Source: Stromatinia cepivora (lineage: Eukaryota; Ascomycota; Leotiomycetes; Helotiales; Sclerotiniaceae). Taken from it: a stretch of 64,000 nucleotides of DNA. The position numbers and the translations under genes are program-made. The notes beneath the pieces are model-generated. The model did not search any database. It was not told the DNA's origin and worked only from the letters and a program-made list of their open reading frames with translations. This document shows, piece after piece, positions 21,421-34,086 of the stretch (positions are counted from its first letter, which is position 1; the number at the start of each line of letters is the position of its first letter). The DNA is taken from positions 1,612,001 to 1,676,000 of the forward strand of contig RCTD01000005.1 of NCBI GenBank assembly GCA_014898415.1, read 5' to 3'.

Positions 21421-22338
21421 AATCGCTGCAACCGATAGAACGGCAGCTAGAGGCGCTGGTATATATTAATATATTACTTAGGTATTTTGCGTTTGGCGTG
21501 TTTTTTTGGATGGAAATATGATGGTGTGAGGGGTTAGATGGGATTGTTTGTGGGTTTAGGGAAGGGGGAATTGGGGGAAAGAGGAATTGGGGGATTGGGG
21601 TCTGAGTTTGAGTTTTATTTCTGTATGCGGGATTGTGAGTGGTAGGGAGAGAGGGAGGGTATTTTAGGCTTTCTGTACGGGATTTTTAATTGCTCGCTGG
21701 GCTGGTTTGTATGTGTGTTATTCTTTAGACAAATGCTAAAAGAAAAATTAGAATTTGTTGATGGGATTGTGATTGTAATGTTCACTTGCTTTTGTTCCGA
21801 ATTGAATACCAGGTAGGCAGGCGTTTATAGATAGGAAGGGAGCATCCTGAATTATATGAAACAAGTTTGATGCCTGAGGCATAAATACTAGCTAGGAACG
21901 GGTAATGAAGTCCGTGACAATTTACAACGTTCATCCAAAAATAGCTTTGACCAAGACGCGCCTTTCCTCAGCTCTACCGGGTTGCTATAGTGATGAGCTA
22001 AACTCACAAAATAGATGAGGGGGGGAAGTCACATTGTAGCGAGCAAACGAATATCTTCATGGACATGGTCAATATTGTTGACTTGACAAATTCACAAAAT
22101 CAATAAGAAACTTCGGATTTTGGAAAGAAGGAAAAAAAAAAAACTCATCACACTTGGTACTACATTTCTATTGACTTTACGAATACAGAATACGACTGTC
22201 ACTCAAATAGAACGCAATTTCCACCAATCCTTGCAAACCCATCACTTGCCAATATTCAAATCACAACTAATTTCCGAGACACGACGACGATCTACACCTT
22301 CTAGCCTTCTGGCCCATCTGTGGCATTTAACAGTCAAG
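21421..22338. other. Intergenic and leader region of the basic coiled-coil gene
   Basis: The left half is G/T-rich (about 21520-21680). The right half is leader sequence for the gene starting at 22339; its frame stays open back to about 22120 but without an ATG, so I do not extend the protein. No other gene was seen. Confidence 0.45.
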
Positions 22339-24576
22339 ATGTCTCGAGTAACAAGGTCAACCAAGATCAATATCGCTGAAGATAATACTGCATTCATTGC
22401 TGCCCAAATTCCACTCCCATTGACACCTGCTTCAAAGGTATTGGCTACTTCAAACGCACACGGATTAAATACCATGGCGGTTCATGACAGCGAAGAAACA
22501 GACGTCGCACAACATATGAAAAACCTTAAAGCTGCATATCGAAGTGCTCTCGGCATCACAAAGAAAGGAAAAAAGCACAACAAGAATAAGAACAGGGGAA
22601 AGCAAGAACATTCGAGTGAGGTAGAACATACCAAGGGTACTATCCAAGAGGTCGAGAATAGTGATAATATCGTCGGTCATTCAAAGACTGTTCAAGCCAC
22701 TCCAAATACAGGATCCGTTTCAAGAATTATTGCAAACCCACCTGGTGTCCGTTCTGAAATATCTATGTTAAATTCCGAGCCTCCGAGGATCCTTACTGGT
22801 CAATTGAGATCCGTACAACCACTTCAAATCATGGAACAACCTATGTTGCATCAATTACCACAGTTAGGAAGAACCACTCGAGGTCAAGTTGCGAGGCAAC
22901 AAGCAGGTCAGTATGATGAAGGTATTTCATTTCCTAGAGCGGCCGATAATGGAGATGTTTTCTGGAAATCACCTCAAGCCTCCAGTTACCGTCCATCACT
23001 TTTCACCGGTTCTCACTTTCCTTTGCGGACTGGAAATTTCATTCAACAGAGACATGAACATAACACTAATCCCTATTATGCTTTAGCGATGAAGAATAAT
23101 GTCAACATAGAGACAAAGAATGTCGAGTCTCTAACAGCAGAAAAGCTTCGATCAATCTCGGATGAGAACGATCGTCCAGCTATTTCTGTCAAATACCCTT
23201 CGACAAAGCAAATCAAAACACTGGAGCAAATCGAAAGAGCTTATGAGACTAAGGAGGCAGCAACTCCTGCTCGCCATTCGCCTTCGGCTGAAATTGAAGA
23301 GGACTCCTTCATTGACATAATAATAAGTCGATCGCCAGCTAAGCCTGTTTCTCGTATTGAAGACTCGTTGGAGGAGCTTGACAATCTGGAAGATGCTATT
23401 GACGCACTCGATGAAGCTACCACCGTCGAGAAATTTGTTGCTACTTCAACCAAGAAGGTCAGTATTCCGACGGAAGTTTCCTCTGACAGTGATTCGAGGG
23501 AATCGTCCAGGCGAGGATTTATTGAGGAAATTCCTGCCACTGGACTGCGCGTACGTGTGCGTGGCACTCTAGAATCTTCACAAAGACCAAAATCCACCTA
23601 CGCAACAGTGCGTGTGAAGCCTACAGCAGCCAAAGAACCAACCCTCAAGAAGGCCAAGTCTATGACTTTCGAAAATCTAAGACCTGTTATCAGCCCAGAA
23701 AAACAAACAACGGTATCCCCAAGCAAAGTACCACGCCCAGCTAGTCTCCTTCCTCCGAAGTCACCAACAAAGTCTACGAAGCCACCCACCAAACCAAGCT
23801 TTGAGCTTCCCGGTGAAGCTGTTGCCAAGCGGTTGAAGGAACAAAGAGAAGCACGTATTGCGCAGCGAGAATCATCTGAAATGACTGTTGTTAAAACTAC
23901 TCCAGGCAGGATCAAGTCAACAAAGCCACTCACCAAATCCTCTCAATTCGAGCTTCCCGGCGAAGCATACTCCAGACGCAAACGGGAAGCACACGAGGCA
24001 AGACTCAAAGCCCAAGAAGAGGAAGACCGCAAGAGACGTGAATTCAAAGCCAGACCCGTCAGCAAATCCGTTGCTTCTCGCACTCTTCCTCGCGACACAG
24101 CCGCCAGTCGTGCCCGTCAAAGCAAAATAGGTGGTGAAAGTACCGATAGCAGCGGTCTCACTGTAGGTAAGCGTGGCTCTATCGTCGGCGCCCACCGTCC
24201 CTCAATTCTCGATATGCAAAAAGTCAACGTAATCGGCTCATCTCCACGCACTAAAGCCCCACCCGCACCTCTTACACGTAAACCATCTTCCCATCCTCAT
24301 AATCCTCGTCTGGCCATGCAACGCACGGTCTCGGATTCGGACCAAGAGTTGCAACGTCAACGTGCAAAGGAACTTTATAATAGAGATGCGCAGTACACGG
24401 CAGAAATTGAGAAGGAGAAGAAAGATCGTGAGGCGGCTGCTAAACGTTCTAGAGAGGAAGCTGCGGAGAAGGGTAGACAGGCTAGCAGGGAGTGGGCGGA
24501 GAGACAGAAGGCTAAGAGAGTTACCGAGGCGATGGGTGACGCATTGACTAGTCCTCGTGGTAACGCTTTTCTTTAA
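22339..24576 (+). CDS. Basic disordered protein with repeated FELPGEA motif and helical tail, 745 residues
   Basis: This is a single exon from the first ATG of the frame (22339); the open sequence upstream has no other ATG. The N-terminus (MSRVTRSTKINIAED) leads into a long disordered region with a Lys/Asn-rich patch (KKGKKHNKNKNRGK). From about residue 485 a motif occurs twice: FELPGEAVAKRLKEQREAR (488) and FELPGEAYSRRKREAHEAR (537). The second copy runs into EEEDRKRREFKARPV (near 568). The 'charged helix then FKARP' layout resembles the C-terminal motif of TPX2-type microtubule proteins, so a cytoskeletal role is a possibility, not a finding. The last 80 residues are a highly charged single helix (AKELYNRDAQYTAEIEKEKK onward). 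There is no signal peptide or membrane segment. Confidence 0.82.
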   Translation: MSRVTRSTKINIAEDNTAFIAAQIPLPLTPASKVLATSNAHGLNTMAVHDSEETDVAQHMKNLKAAYRSALGITKKGKKHNKNKNRGKQEHSSEVEHTKGTIQEVENSDNIVGHSKTVQATPNTGSVSRIIANPPGVRSEISMLNSEPPRILTGQLRSVQPLQIMEQPMLHQLPQLGRTTRGQVARQQAGQYDEGISFPRAADNGDVFWKSPQASSYRPSLFTGSHFPLRTGNFIQQRHEHNTNPYYALAMKNNVNIETKNVESLTAEKLRSISDENDRPAISVKYPSTKQIKTLEQIERAYETKEAATPARHSPSAEIEEDSFIDIIISRSPAKPVSRIEDSLEELDNLEDAIDALDEATTVEKFVATSTKKVSIPTEVSSDSDSRESSRRGFIEEIPATGLRVRVRGTLESSQRPKSTYATVRVKPTAAKEPTLKKAKSMTFENLRPVISPEKQTTVSPSKVPRPASLLPPKSPTKSTKPPTKPSFELPGEAVAKRLKEQREARIAQRESSEMTVVKTTPGRIKSTKPLTKSSQFELPGEAYSRRKREAHEARLKAQEEEDRKRREFKARPVSKSVASRTLPRDTAASRARQSKIGGESTDSSGLTVGKRGSIVGAHRPSILDMQKVNVIGSSPRTKAPPAPLTRKPSSHPHNPRLAMQRTVSDSDQELQRQRAKELYNRDAQYTAEIEKEKKDREAAAKRSREEAAEKGRQASREWAERQKAKRVTEAMGDALTSPRGNAFL

Positions 24577-27500
24577 GTAAAAGGTTGCGTTGGGGTTTCT
24601 ATAATGATTCCAGAGTCATATTGACTTTGCATGGTCTTGCTGGTTCTCTCGATGGGTTGTATTGTGTGATGAGCGTTTGTGTTAGGAGTTGGTATACTTT
24701 ATCGTGGTTCTTTTCATAGTGGATCCGACTTCATATAGATCCTGATGTTACACTTTGTCTTTTGATAACTTTTAGGGAAGCGGAAGGGGTTGGTAGGCGG
24801 GGAGTAGATATGCTTCTGGATGGGTCAAGGAGTTCAAAAGAGTATTGTTAGGCTCGTGGCGTATAGTATTTGTACCTATGAGGAAATAAGAGGTGCTTGT
24901 ATGTATAATCTTTAGGGGAAGGTGTTATTTTTAAGGGTCGATTGGTCTGGAATGGGTATGATACCATGGGGTTGAGGAAAATATGTATAGGGTATTGGAA
25001 TGGATCAGTCGGGAATATGCTCGGAGCTGCGGGGTTACATACGTACGATCACTGGTTTCTTGTATTCATAAATGTCTATTTGATTATTAAAATGATGATC
25101 AGTACTCAGTATTATTACCTGTATGTAATCTTACTAGGAAGTTCCGCATGCTTGGTTGTGTGGATAGGTGATGTGATTCATGTCCCATTCATTCTATTTC
25201 CTCGTGTCTGGGAGATTCAGAGTTAAGAACTATGGCAGTCGAGATATTGTTACGGAAGAATCCGCGGGGGAAGACTATGAATCGTTGCGGATATGAGTGA
25301 TGTCATCATAAGTTTATAGATGCAGTCTTTTAACGAGCTGGTAATTTGTTGGGAAGGATCTTAATGTGATCTAGTTGTCATGCATGCAGATGTTTTTTCT
25401 ATGTCTTTTTTATCCGGGGAAATACTTTTCTCCTGCAGCCACTGTAGGCATTTCTGTTTCCTAAATTTGGAAATCTAGAATGTTATTTCCTGCTATTTTT
25501 ACTTAATCTCATACCTAACACTCAGATCCTTTTCACACACCGCTCATACAATCGATTTCATCTAGTCTAAGGCAGTACCGTATCCACATCTGAATCCTAT
25601 AAATATATATGTATATGTAAGACATACCCTTTATTAGAGAATTCTAGGACGTTTCTTATACTTTACTTGCCTCGATCAGTTAGCTGAACTACAGGCAATG
25701 GTAAGTTTTACGATTTTGCTGTGATAGAACAGTCCTCACAGTATGACCGCTGCTGAGATGAAGCAAAATCTTTAATGATGAGAATGGTAACTATTTATTT
25801 CTAACATCTATCACATCTAACATCTGACTTCTAAAGTCACGGCCAAATTGAAGTGTTTCTTCGCTAGCAAGAATTTCGATTGGCTCTGGCGTGGAGTCCT
25901 AAATGATTCAAGGTTGGGGAAGAAATGATGCATTGGGGCTTTGTTGGAGAGGACTGGGGGTAGGAGTTGTATTCCCGTCGTAGTACTAGTATGTAATGAG
26001 GACATGGGGATAGGGATGGTGTTGATGTGATGACCATGCGACAGCTGCTGATTTTGCTGTCGGGTGGTTGAGTGCCGCCTCCCAATTAGGGTAGCCGAAG
26101 GGATAGGTAATCTGAAGCACTTCCCATTCCATCTCCCTTCACCTCCCCACTTGAGTATACAAAATATTAGCCCATGAGCTGGATATAAACTCGTCTATGC
26201 CAAGTATCAAGGCATGCAATTTAATCCACTCTTTATGAGAAAATTTCAGGGAAAAGTAGAGAAAGCAAACAATTACTTCGAAATCGCGAGTTGAGTTTGA
26301 CAGAAGAGGTGGAAGAGTGAGAACCAAGTATCTATGTTTGTTGATTAGTATGCGACGTATGGGATGACAATAAGACGATGAGCGACGGCAATGACAATGG
26401 TTTCGTGTGGAAATTGAAGACGGAATCATAGAATGATTACCTCTTTTCCTTGAGACTTCTCTACACAGGCAGTTGAGTACGAAGATATTACCATCAAAGT
26501 CACCGGATGGCAAAGCCTTAGTCGGCATATAATTCATGGTGATCCTAGTAGTCCGCGGAATATGACTTTCCTTTAAATCAACCTATATAAGAGCTACCGG
26601 CTCTCAATCTCGAACCCTTTCGGATCAAACATAACCAGTGAATATGATACCCCTTAGGACTGCTCAACATTTATAATGTTCAAAGGGATGCATATGAACT
26701 TTCTATATGTGTGGAAATTATTCGATACAGGGTGCGATCTGGGACTGGTAACGATAGTTTATGGCTGAAATTATAGATAGTTAGATTGATAATGATAACT
26801 AGGTAGAAATGATAATGAATTATTTACAAACTGGTTCGTGGCTTTTGATACTATGATCCCAAGTACATGATAAGCGGGGTAGGATTGATAGAGATGCAAA
26901 TTTTATGGTACTCCTTATCAAAATCGAGAATGTGTCTGTTCGCTCTACAAACGAAAGTTATCTCCATGACTTCTCGGTCTTTATATAGACACTCTGAAGA
27001 AGCTCAACACATCATAGAGAGTTATCGTCTGTCAAAGTTGATCGATATCCTCTCCCATTATCTCCCACCAAGAAACTGAACGGAACGTAACCCTCCTTTC
27101 ACTAGCAGCGAGGATTTTAGATGAAGAGCAATCGACTTTGTACATAAACCCCTCCTTAAAAATCTAATATCCTCCTACTCATCTGATAATTCTGGCAGAT
27201 AGAGGATGCATGGTCACTGTACTTCTGCTGGAAGATTTCCGAGCTCGTATGGTTGTAACCAAGTTTCTGTGCATAAAGGAAAATCTCACACGTTTGGATG
27301 CGTAAGAGGAACATGGAGATTTAATGACAGCAATAGTTTATAAGGAAATGACAACTTATCAGAGAACAACAGATGATGATGGAACGGAAATGCAATGATG
27401 AAGTTGTCTGGGTGTTTTGATGCACTCCGTAGCCCAAGCGATGCTATGAGGTAGAAACCTTGTTCTCTCTTATTTCCTACTCGGGTTAGCATGGTGTGAT

Positions 27501-30500
27501 TTCTTAGGTTTGAGTTGAAATACTCTCGAAAAAGTCCATTGTTCTATAGGTAATTCGACAAATACCTGATGTGAACCACTAGTATTGGAAACTAGAATAG
27601 TCATTTGCAGCTTGGAATTAGCATGCTCTCACCCCCATGAACGACCATGTTAATCTACATGCTGCCGCATTATTGCATATCCGTAATTCTTTATGATCAT
27701 TTCCCAGAGCCGACGACCTTACATCATGGAACCACCTCAAGCCGACTGACTTGGACCGTCTTAGACTTTAATCACACCACCGAAAATCCTCCCAAGTCGG
27801 GACTATTAAGAACCGTTATTAGTACTCACCATAAAAATCCCTCAAGTTGTCTCGCCCGGCAGGAATCCTCCTTTCACCGGGTTAAAATCATGTCATGCCT
27901 AGAAACTCGACTCCGACTCTGTGGCTCAATGGCGTTATCATAACCCGGCGGATGTAGCCCGCTATTGCTACCCCCTAACAATATAGTGTGGGGTACATAC
28001 ATCACATCGGTACTTAACCCGTGAAGGTAATGTTACTTCATAGAAGTACAAGTGACATGCTTTACCGCCCGACAGTAGACCCGATGGCCCCATCACTCAG
28101 TCGAGATCTAGGCCGATTGTACATGATCCTCGTGTTAAGAACGAATGCAGTACCTTTGGATTCATGCAGAAACAATCAACAACTCGTGATACTACTTTTG
28201 ATCTCCACATTTTGCTTTCCTACTTCTTGGGACAAGTATCAGAACGTCTCACTGCACCACTGGTTTAAAAAAAAAGTAAATGATAGTAATAGGGACCCCC
28301 ACGCCCTTTTCCCACGTGCAGCACTTTACATTTAAAATGCTTAAAAACACAGCATTTTATCTGGAGTGATATGCAGCATAAAGCAGCAATCTCTTTAGCT
28401 ACATCACGAGAACAACAGATGCTGCACGCAGCAGGCTGCGATGTAGGTGTTGTGATATGTTCCCTTGCATGTATCTTGTAGGTTTATGCTTATAAAAAAA
28501 GGAGAAAAAGAAAAATACTAGACGGTATTCACATGTTTTGGATGGACTCATATACATATCTGAAAGAAGCAAAAATCTAGTGGTAATACCCCATCTCATG
28601 ATCTCCGCATGATATCTTCTTCTCCATCGGTCACAACTTACGCCGAGAGCCTCTTGTACGCTGGGAAAATGTAAATAGAGACGAAATAGGACTCCTTTAA
28701 TATTCACTTCATTAATGAAGTGATAAAAAGTAAACATGTACCAACAAATTCCTGCACGTAACCATTCTCCACAATTCTCAGTGCTCAGGGGGGAAAAGCC
28801 ACTGCACGTGAATCTAGACGTACAAATACTGCTGTATCACTCCACCAACCAAAACTAGCAAGTAAAACATAGCAAAATCTTCGATCCAATTCCTCCTTGC
28901 ATCGGCCAGCAACGGCTTTCGGTGGAAGATCGGGGTTGAGGTTGCAGATGAAACAGGATGGTTTTTTTTTGACGTATGCAGGTTCCCGAGTCAACGCTAA
29001 GGAATGTATAGATTGTACTTCGTACGGTAGGACTTTACCGCGATGAGGTGGTTTCTGTAGGCTTTTTCGGGGCGTGGTGTTAGGGTTCCACGTGAGTGAG
29101 CAAGATATTGATCATAAAGTGTAACGAGAAAAGCAAACATGAAGAGATTGATGCAGAAGTGCAGAATTTAGTTGTGTGACATCGGAGAAGGAGTAGCTGC
29201 AGGGCTGGTGGTAAACATGAAGTCTCAGTCTCAGTCTCAGAGAACAATGGAAGTTTCCACGACATTTAAAACAATACAAGCCAGATAACTCGGTGACCGG
29301 AAGCTTCCATCTTGCAGTTTTCGTTCTCGTACCAATCACCTGGTGAATGATAAAGTATTCATGTACCAACAACCCGGATTATCGAAGGTACAAACCGCTG
29401 GTCATTTCATAAGATGGTTATGCAGTATGGAATAAAGATCGTTAAACCTCAACAACATAATTCATACCCAAAATTGGAAGCACTTGCTTCATTCGTCATC
29501 TCATACATAAACGGAAATACATCCCAATTCAAGGAAATATATGTCCTGAGACTCGAGACCCCACTTGAGGCTTGATTATCGTGAACCATTTCGATCACAT
29601 CTCAAATTCCTTTTCTTCGTTCCTAACCCAGTAACAATAACAGTACTAACCTTAATACTAAAAGAGAAGCAAACATAAAAAGAAAACACAAAGAACATTT
29701 AGCTTAATTTGGAAATAGCGGTTTCAACCCGTCAAAATCAGCCTCATCCTATCCGAACTGAGGTTTTGCGGCTTCGCCCAGAACATTCTCGCTTCCGCCT
29801 CATCTGTACCCCTTCATCCCGGCCGGAGAAAAAAATTTCTTCACCGAGGGAAAATTCAAAATTTGTTGTAACCTTCCAAAAAGTCTCAAACAATAAAATA
29901 TTTTAAAAAAAGAAACAATAAACAATTCCATCCGGCTGAGTACAGTCAGAATAGTGGAAAATCTTCAATATTCAATATCATATTCCAAGGAAGGATTCCC
30001 GAGCAAATGGAATCGAGAGAAATTTTTTTCCCTACATTGATCCTCGAAGATCCAACTCAGCCCAGCCCAACGAACATGAACCACGACAACAAACACACAA
30101 CTGCAACTGCAAGAAATGTTATGCTACTTATCATCTATCATCAATGCAAGCAAGATAATCTATTATTACTGTACAGTGTACCCAATATTGCAGATCCAGA
30201 CTCCATCATAGCCCAAAACCAACTCAAACCGCTAATGCAAAAACAACCCCGAACCCACGGCGATGAAACGGAATGGATAAACAACAACCACGAAACCCAT
30301 GCATTCACGGAAAACGGTGCCGGACTCGGAATCCACAATTGAACTGCTGTCCGGACTGTCCCGTTTTTAAACAAACTCGGTGTCCAGATCCTTACTCTGT
30401 AAGGTTTCATGAATCTGCATCGTAGTATGTAAGTATGCCTAGACTCTAGAGCCCAAACCCCAGTATTCCACGTGTATCCAAAGGCTCATACATCTCTGGT

Positions 30501-33500
30501 CACCAATATGGAAGGTTCCACTCTCCACCGATTATGCGATCGAAACACATGTCATAGAACTGGACCCGCCCGATTCCAGACCCGGGCGGGAGAGCTGCGA
30601 TGAAAGCCGGAAGTAACTTACGATGCATCCTTGTGTGGAATGAGGTGAGGAAGTGGAGGTCGTACCTGACAGATGGAAGCGTGGTGAAGCGCTGGCCGGG
30701 AAGGAGATCCGTCGTGATGTGTGCGTACTTCTGGGGTCAAGTTTCTTTAGGGAGCGTTAGGTCACCGATTAATGTACATGGATAATTGTGAATGTGGGTA
30801 TTGCTTTTATGGGTATGGTGACATTGGAGTTTTCAGTAGATTTATGCATTTGAGTAATTATGAAAATCGAAATAGAATATTCAAATTAATTGACTTCGAG
30901 AAGTCTATAGAAATTCTCGTGACTGTGCCTCCTTCATATCGAAGTCCGGCGCGTAGGTGATAGGGCTTACGGCTCGGCCTCCACTGATCTACTTCAAGGC
31001 CTCTACTGATGAGAGAATCCCGAAGACGGACTGACCGGGCGGGTAGACAATCTCTTTTTTCTCTGAAGTTTCCATGGGGGGAACTGAGGTTCTGTTTCCA
31101 AGTTCATATAATTGGTTATTATTACTCTCGTGTCAGATATCACCAACACCAAACCCTCAGACTCAGCATCAAGCCAACCAACAAACACCCCTCTCATCTC
31201 ACCTGACAAGACAAGGAAGTGCATCCCAAAAGGTTTCGTACCTGAATTCACCCTCGGGCGAAGAAAAGAATAACGGCATTTCCGCTTCCTCACGGTGATC
31301 ATTGCGCAATTCTTCCTTACATTTTTCCCTGCATTCATCCTTTGCTTCGACCGTGAGAAACTCTAAAAATCCTTAATTTTGTTTCATCCCCTCCATGTCT
31401 CTCCTTGTATAAATCTCGTACGATCATGATCACGATCATCCAACCTTTGCTGTGGCTAGGTCCAGACAATTCTTACGGTGGAGTGATGTGCTAGGATCAA
31501 AGCAGTTCAAGCAAATAAGGTACAAGCGGTAAGGCAGACCTTCGGACGGCGGGCACCGCCGGATTCAGAAAATCTCAATTGATGGTACCGATGAAGAAAA
31601 AAAATCATTTGGTGGAGATTCCGCGGGTAGGAACCAAAGTTTCCGTACTGTTTGGTTTGTTTTTATTGTTTCGATTTCGGGGCGGTGGGTTTGAATGGGG
31701 AAATGTTTGAATCATAGGCAGGGAATTATAGAAACTAGTGAGGGAGGCTATAAGGATAGTTTGCGGTGAGGTATTTTGGATGGGAGAGGGATAATATAAT
31801 TGTTTGCATACAACGATATGATATTCCCTCATCAATCCCAAGTTAGATAGATACATGAATAATGCCTCAAACATCTCACTCGGCGTATAACGAATACCTC
31901 CATCATCACCACATCCATTCCAAATCCCCGCATTCTCTATTCCAAGGCTTCAGCATTGAAAACTATTACGAGATGAAAACCCAGCAAGCCAAAACCTCAC
32001 TTCATGCACTCAAGACTACTTATCCATGAAAACATCACTAATACATGAACCAACCTTACATGAACAATGGCATCATCATCTCGATGCTAATGCCATTCCC
32101 TTCCCCACACATTCTTTGACCTCCATCCATGAATTCCACCCAAGAAAATCGTCGAGAAAGGCACGTGCAAAACCCCAATCAACACCATCGTTTGGTATAA
32201 ATCCACCGCTAAATGATCTTATCTCAAAAAGTATAAATCGTAACGAGACATTAGACATTCCAGATCACAAATCCAATGCGCCATAAGCCGATTCAGATTC
32301 AAATCTTTCCCAATCTAACAATCCTGTACCGTACCGCGAGAGCGGAGCGGGGTATATAAAAATTACGAAAAACCAATGCTATACATAGAATATTCTCCGA
32401 CCCTTCACTTCACTTCACTTCCCTTTTCCCTCCCGCCCAATATCCAACAAGGTGCAAATAAACAGGAGCATTCAAATCCTTAATTAGCTTATTTGCTGAC
32501 CTCATTTTATAGAGTGGACTCACTTCACCATTTAAGCGCTCATTATCTGCTTCGCCGCAAGCTAACTCTTCAGGTAAATGTTAATGTTGACTAAACTTTT
32601 ACTTTGCTCAAAGCCTCAACCTTGTTGTAGCTTTAGGGTTGCGATCGACGTGAATCTTATTTCCTAGTTAGTGAGAGCGCGAGGGGTAAAATACTACGTG
32701 ATTTTTTTTTACGTACTCGGGGTTTCTGTATGCGTTGAAGGAGGAATTGAGTTGAATCCTGATGAGGCGATGATGTTGTAATTTAATTAAGAAACCAACA
32801 AAGAAAGAAAAGTTTCACGTATCACGATGGAAGATTCAGAGGGAAAAAGTAATGTTGGTGCCAAGTCCGTCATTTGGTGACAGGACTGAAGAATCTTTTT
32901 ATTCTTTTTGCTTTGACTATCATACTAATAGGGCAATCCGTTTTACTTCATTGGGAAGTAATGACGATACCAGACTAATCTACTGGATTCATACCATTAT
33001 CTGGGTATATCCATCCTATCCTCCCATCCAACCCAAACCAAACTATCGCTAACAGGCTTCGTAAAGCACAGAAAAGAGAAGAACGATTTGTTGTATCAAG
33101 CGAGAATCGAGAGAGAAAATAAAGGCGCCCCTTCACCATAAAGTGAATCATTCCTTCCTTCCCAACAAATGAATAAAATGCTCCAACGCTGCCTATCCCA
33201 TTGTCCGATGCTTTCCCATAATAGTCTGAATGATATCTGGGTATCCCTCCCATGCCTTCCTAATATGCCCATGATGTATTAAGAAAATAAAAGTGTAGTG
33301 CCGGAAACAAATTGCGAGACTCCACTCCTCGCTGTTCTGAATGCTCCGATGCAAATAACAATGACCCAAGGAAATTTTTAGAATGCCCAAGATTGATGAG
33401 ATGAATTGTATGAATATGCCCAAATGATAACACTTTTGTACAACAATCGATTTGATCATATATTGTGAGGTAACGCCGACTCCTTGTAAGGATTTTTGAG

Positions 33501-33615
33501 AAGAGATATGGGTATTTGTATCATAATGAAAAATATGTGTTGTCTGAAATAACGCCGTTGAATGCCGAAGTTGAGATGGTATTGATAGAAAAGGGATTCG
33601 TAGTAGGTAGATTGT
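24577..33615. other. 9 kb gene-poor interval between convergent genes
   Basis: I could not assemble any exon set with protein-like sequence on either strand. Frames at 24942-25226, 26139-26537, 27647-28335, 28399-28737, 30007-30342, 31003-31338 and 32026-32286 have atypical composition and no splice partners. Landmarks are a TCAGTC run (29220-29240), a near-palindrome of GATCATGATCACGATCAT type (about 31422-31440), and a strong TATA-like sequence GGGTATATAAAA (about 32348-32360) followed by a CTTCA-repeat pyrimidine leader (32400-32430) that resembles a core promoter with no gene after it. Confidence 0.45.
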
Positions 33616-34086
33616 TTAATGACTGCCAGATTGTCGTCTTGAGTTTCGAGATTGATCAAATGAGCTAGCATATGCCCTCAAAGCCTGCTTTGATTCCGCT
33701 GATAACTGTGCCGGTTCTGAGGACGTCGATGAAGTGGTGCTTTGCATTGAGAAGAGACTTGACTGCGAGCTCGAAGGTGTCAAGGCAGGCTTGGCAACTG
33801 GAGATGATCTCGAAGGTTGGGAAAAGTATGAGGTTCTAGACGAGGGAGTTGTGCCGTATGGTTGTGCATTGCTGAAGTTGTATGCTGGCTCCATATAGAA
33901 ACCATTTGACTTTGAAGGCCAAGAAGCCCCGTGAAGTGATGATGGTGAAGAGGGTACTGAATTCTCATTTGAAGAAGCTCTTTCGTACTCTGCGAGACGA
34001 CAAGCTTCTGAGCAGTAAACACCTCCATCTGTTTGCCTGTCACAGGCGAGGCAGAACTCCGGAGACCATTCCATATCGAAAGACAT
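33616..34086 (-). CDS. ecl1: Ecl1-type lifespan/stress regulatory protein
   Basis: This is a single exon of 156 residues from ATG 34086. The N-terminus carries the family's short zinc-binding motif: MEWSPEFCLACDRQT followed by GGVYCSEACRLAEYERAS, with Cys at residues 12, 15, 25 and 29. The rest is Ser/Pro-rich and disordered (PSSPSSLHG, SSSQSSLFSMQSTTSS) and ends with a helical AESKQALRAYASSFDQSR segment. In fission yeast Ecl1-family proteins extend chronological lifespan and respond to nutrient starvation; filamentous-fungus relatives share the Cys motif and the Ser-rich tail. It stands alone in a gene desert, with over 11 kb upstream to the next gene. The promoter and leader probably lie just above 34086, where a C/T-rich stretch occurs. 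Confidence 0.85.
   Translation of the reverse strand: MSFDMEWSPEFCLACDRQTDGGVYCSEACRLAEYERASSNENSVPSSPSSLHGASWPSKSNGFYMEPAYNFSNAQPYGTTPSSRTSYFSQPSRSSPVAKPALTPSSSQSSLFSMQSTTSSTSSEPAQLSAESKQALRAYASSFDQSRNSRRQSGSH

Noticed and set aside
31418..31442. GATCATGATCACGATCAT near-palindrome as a possible operator
   Set aside because: There is no gene within reach and no second copy; a chance palindrome is as likely.
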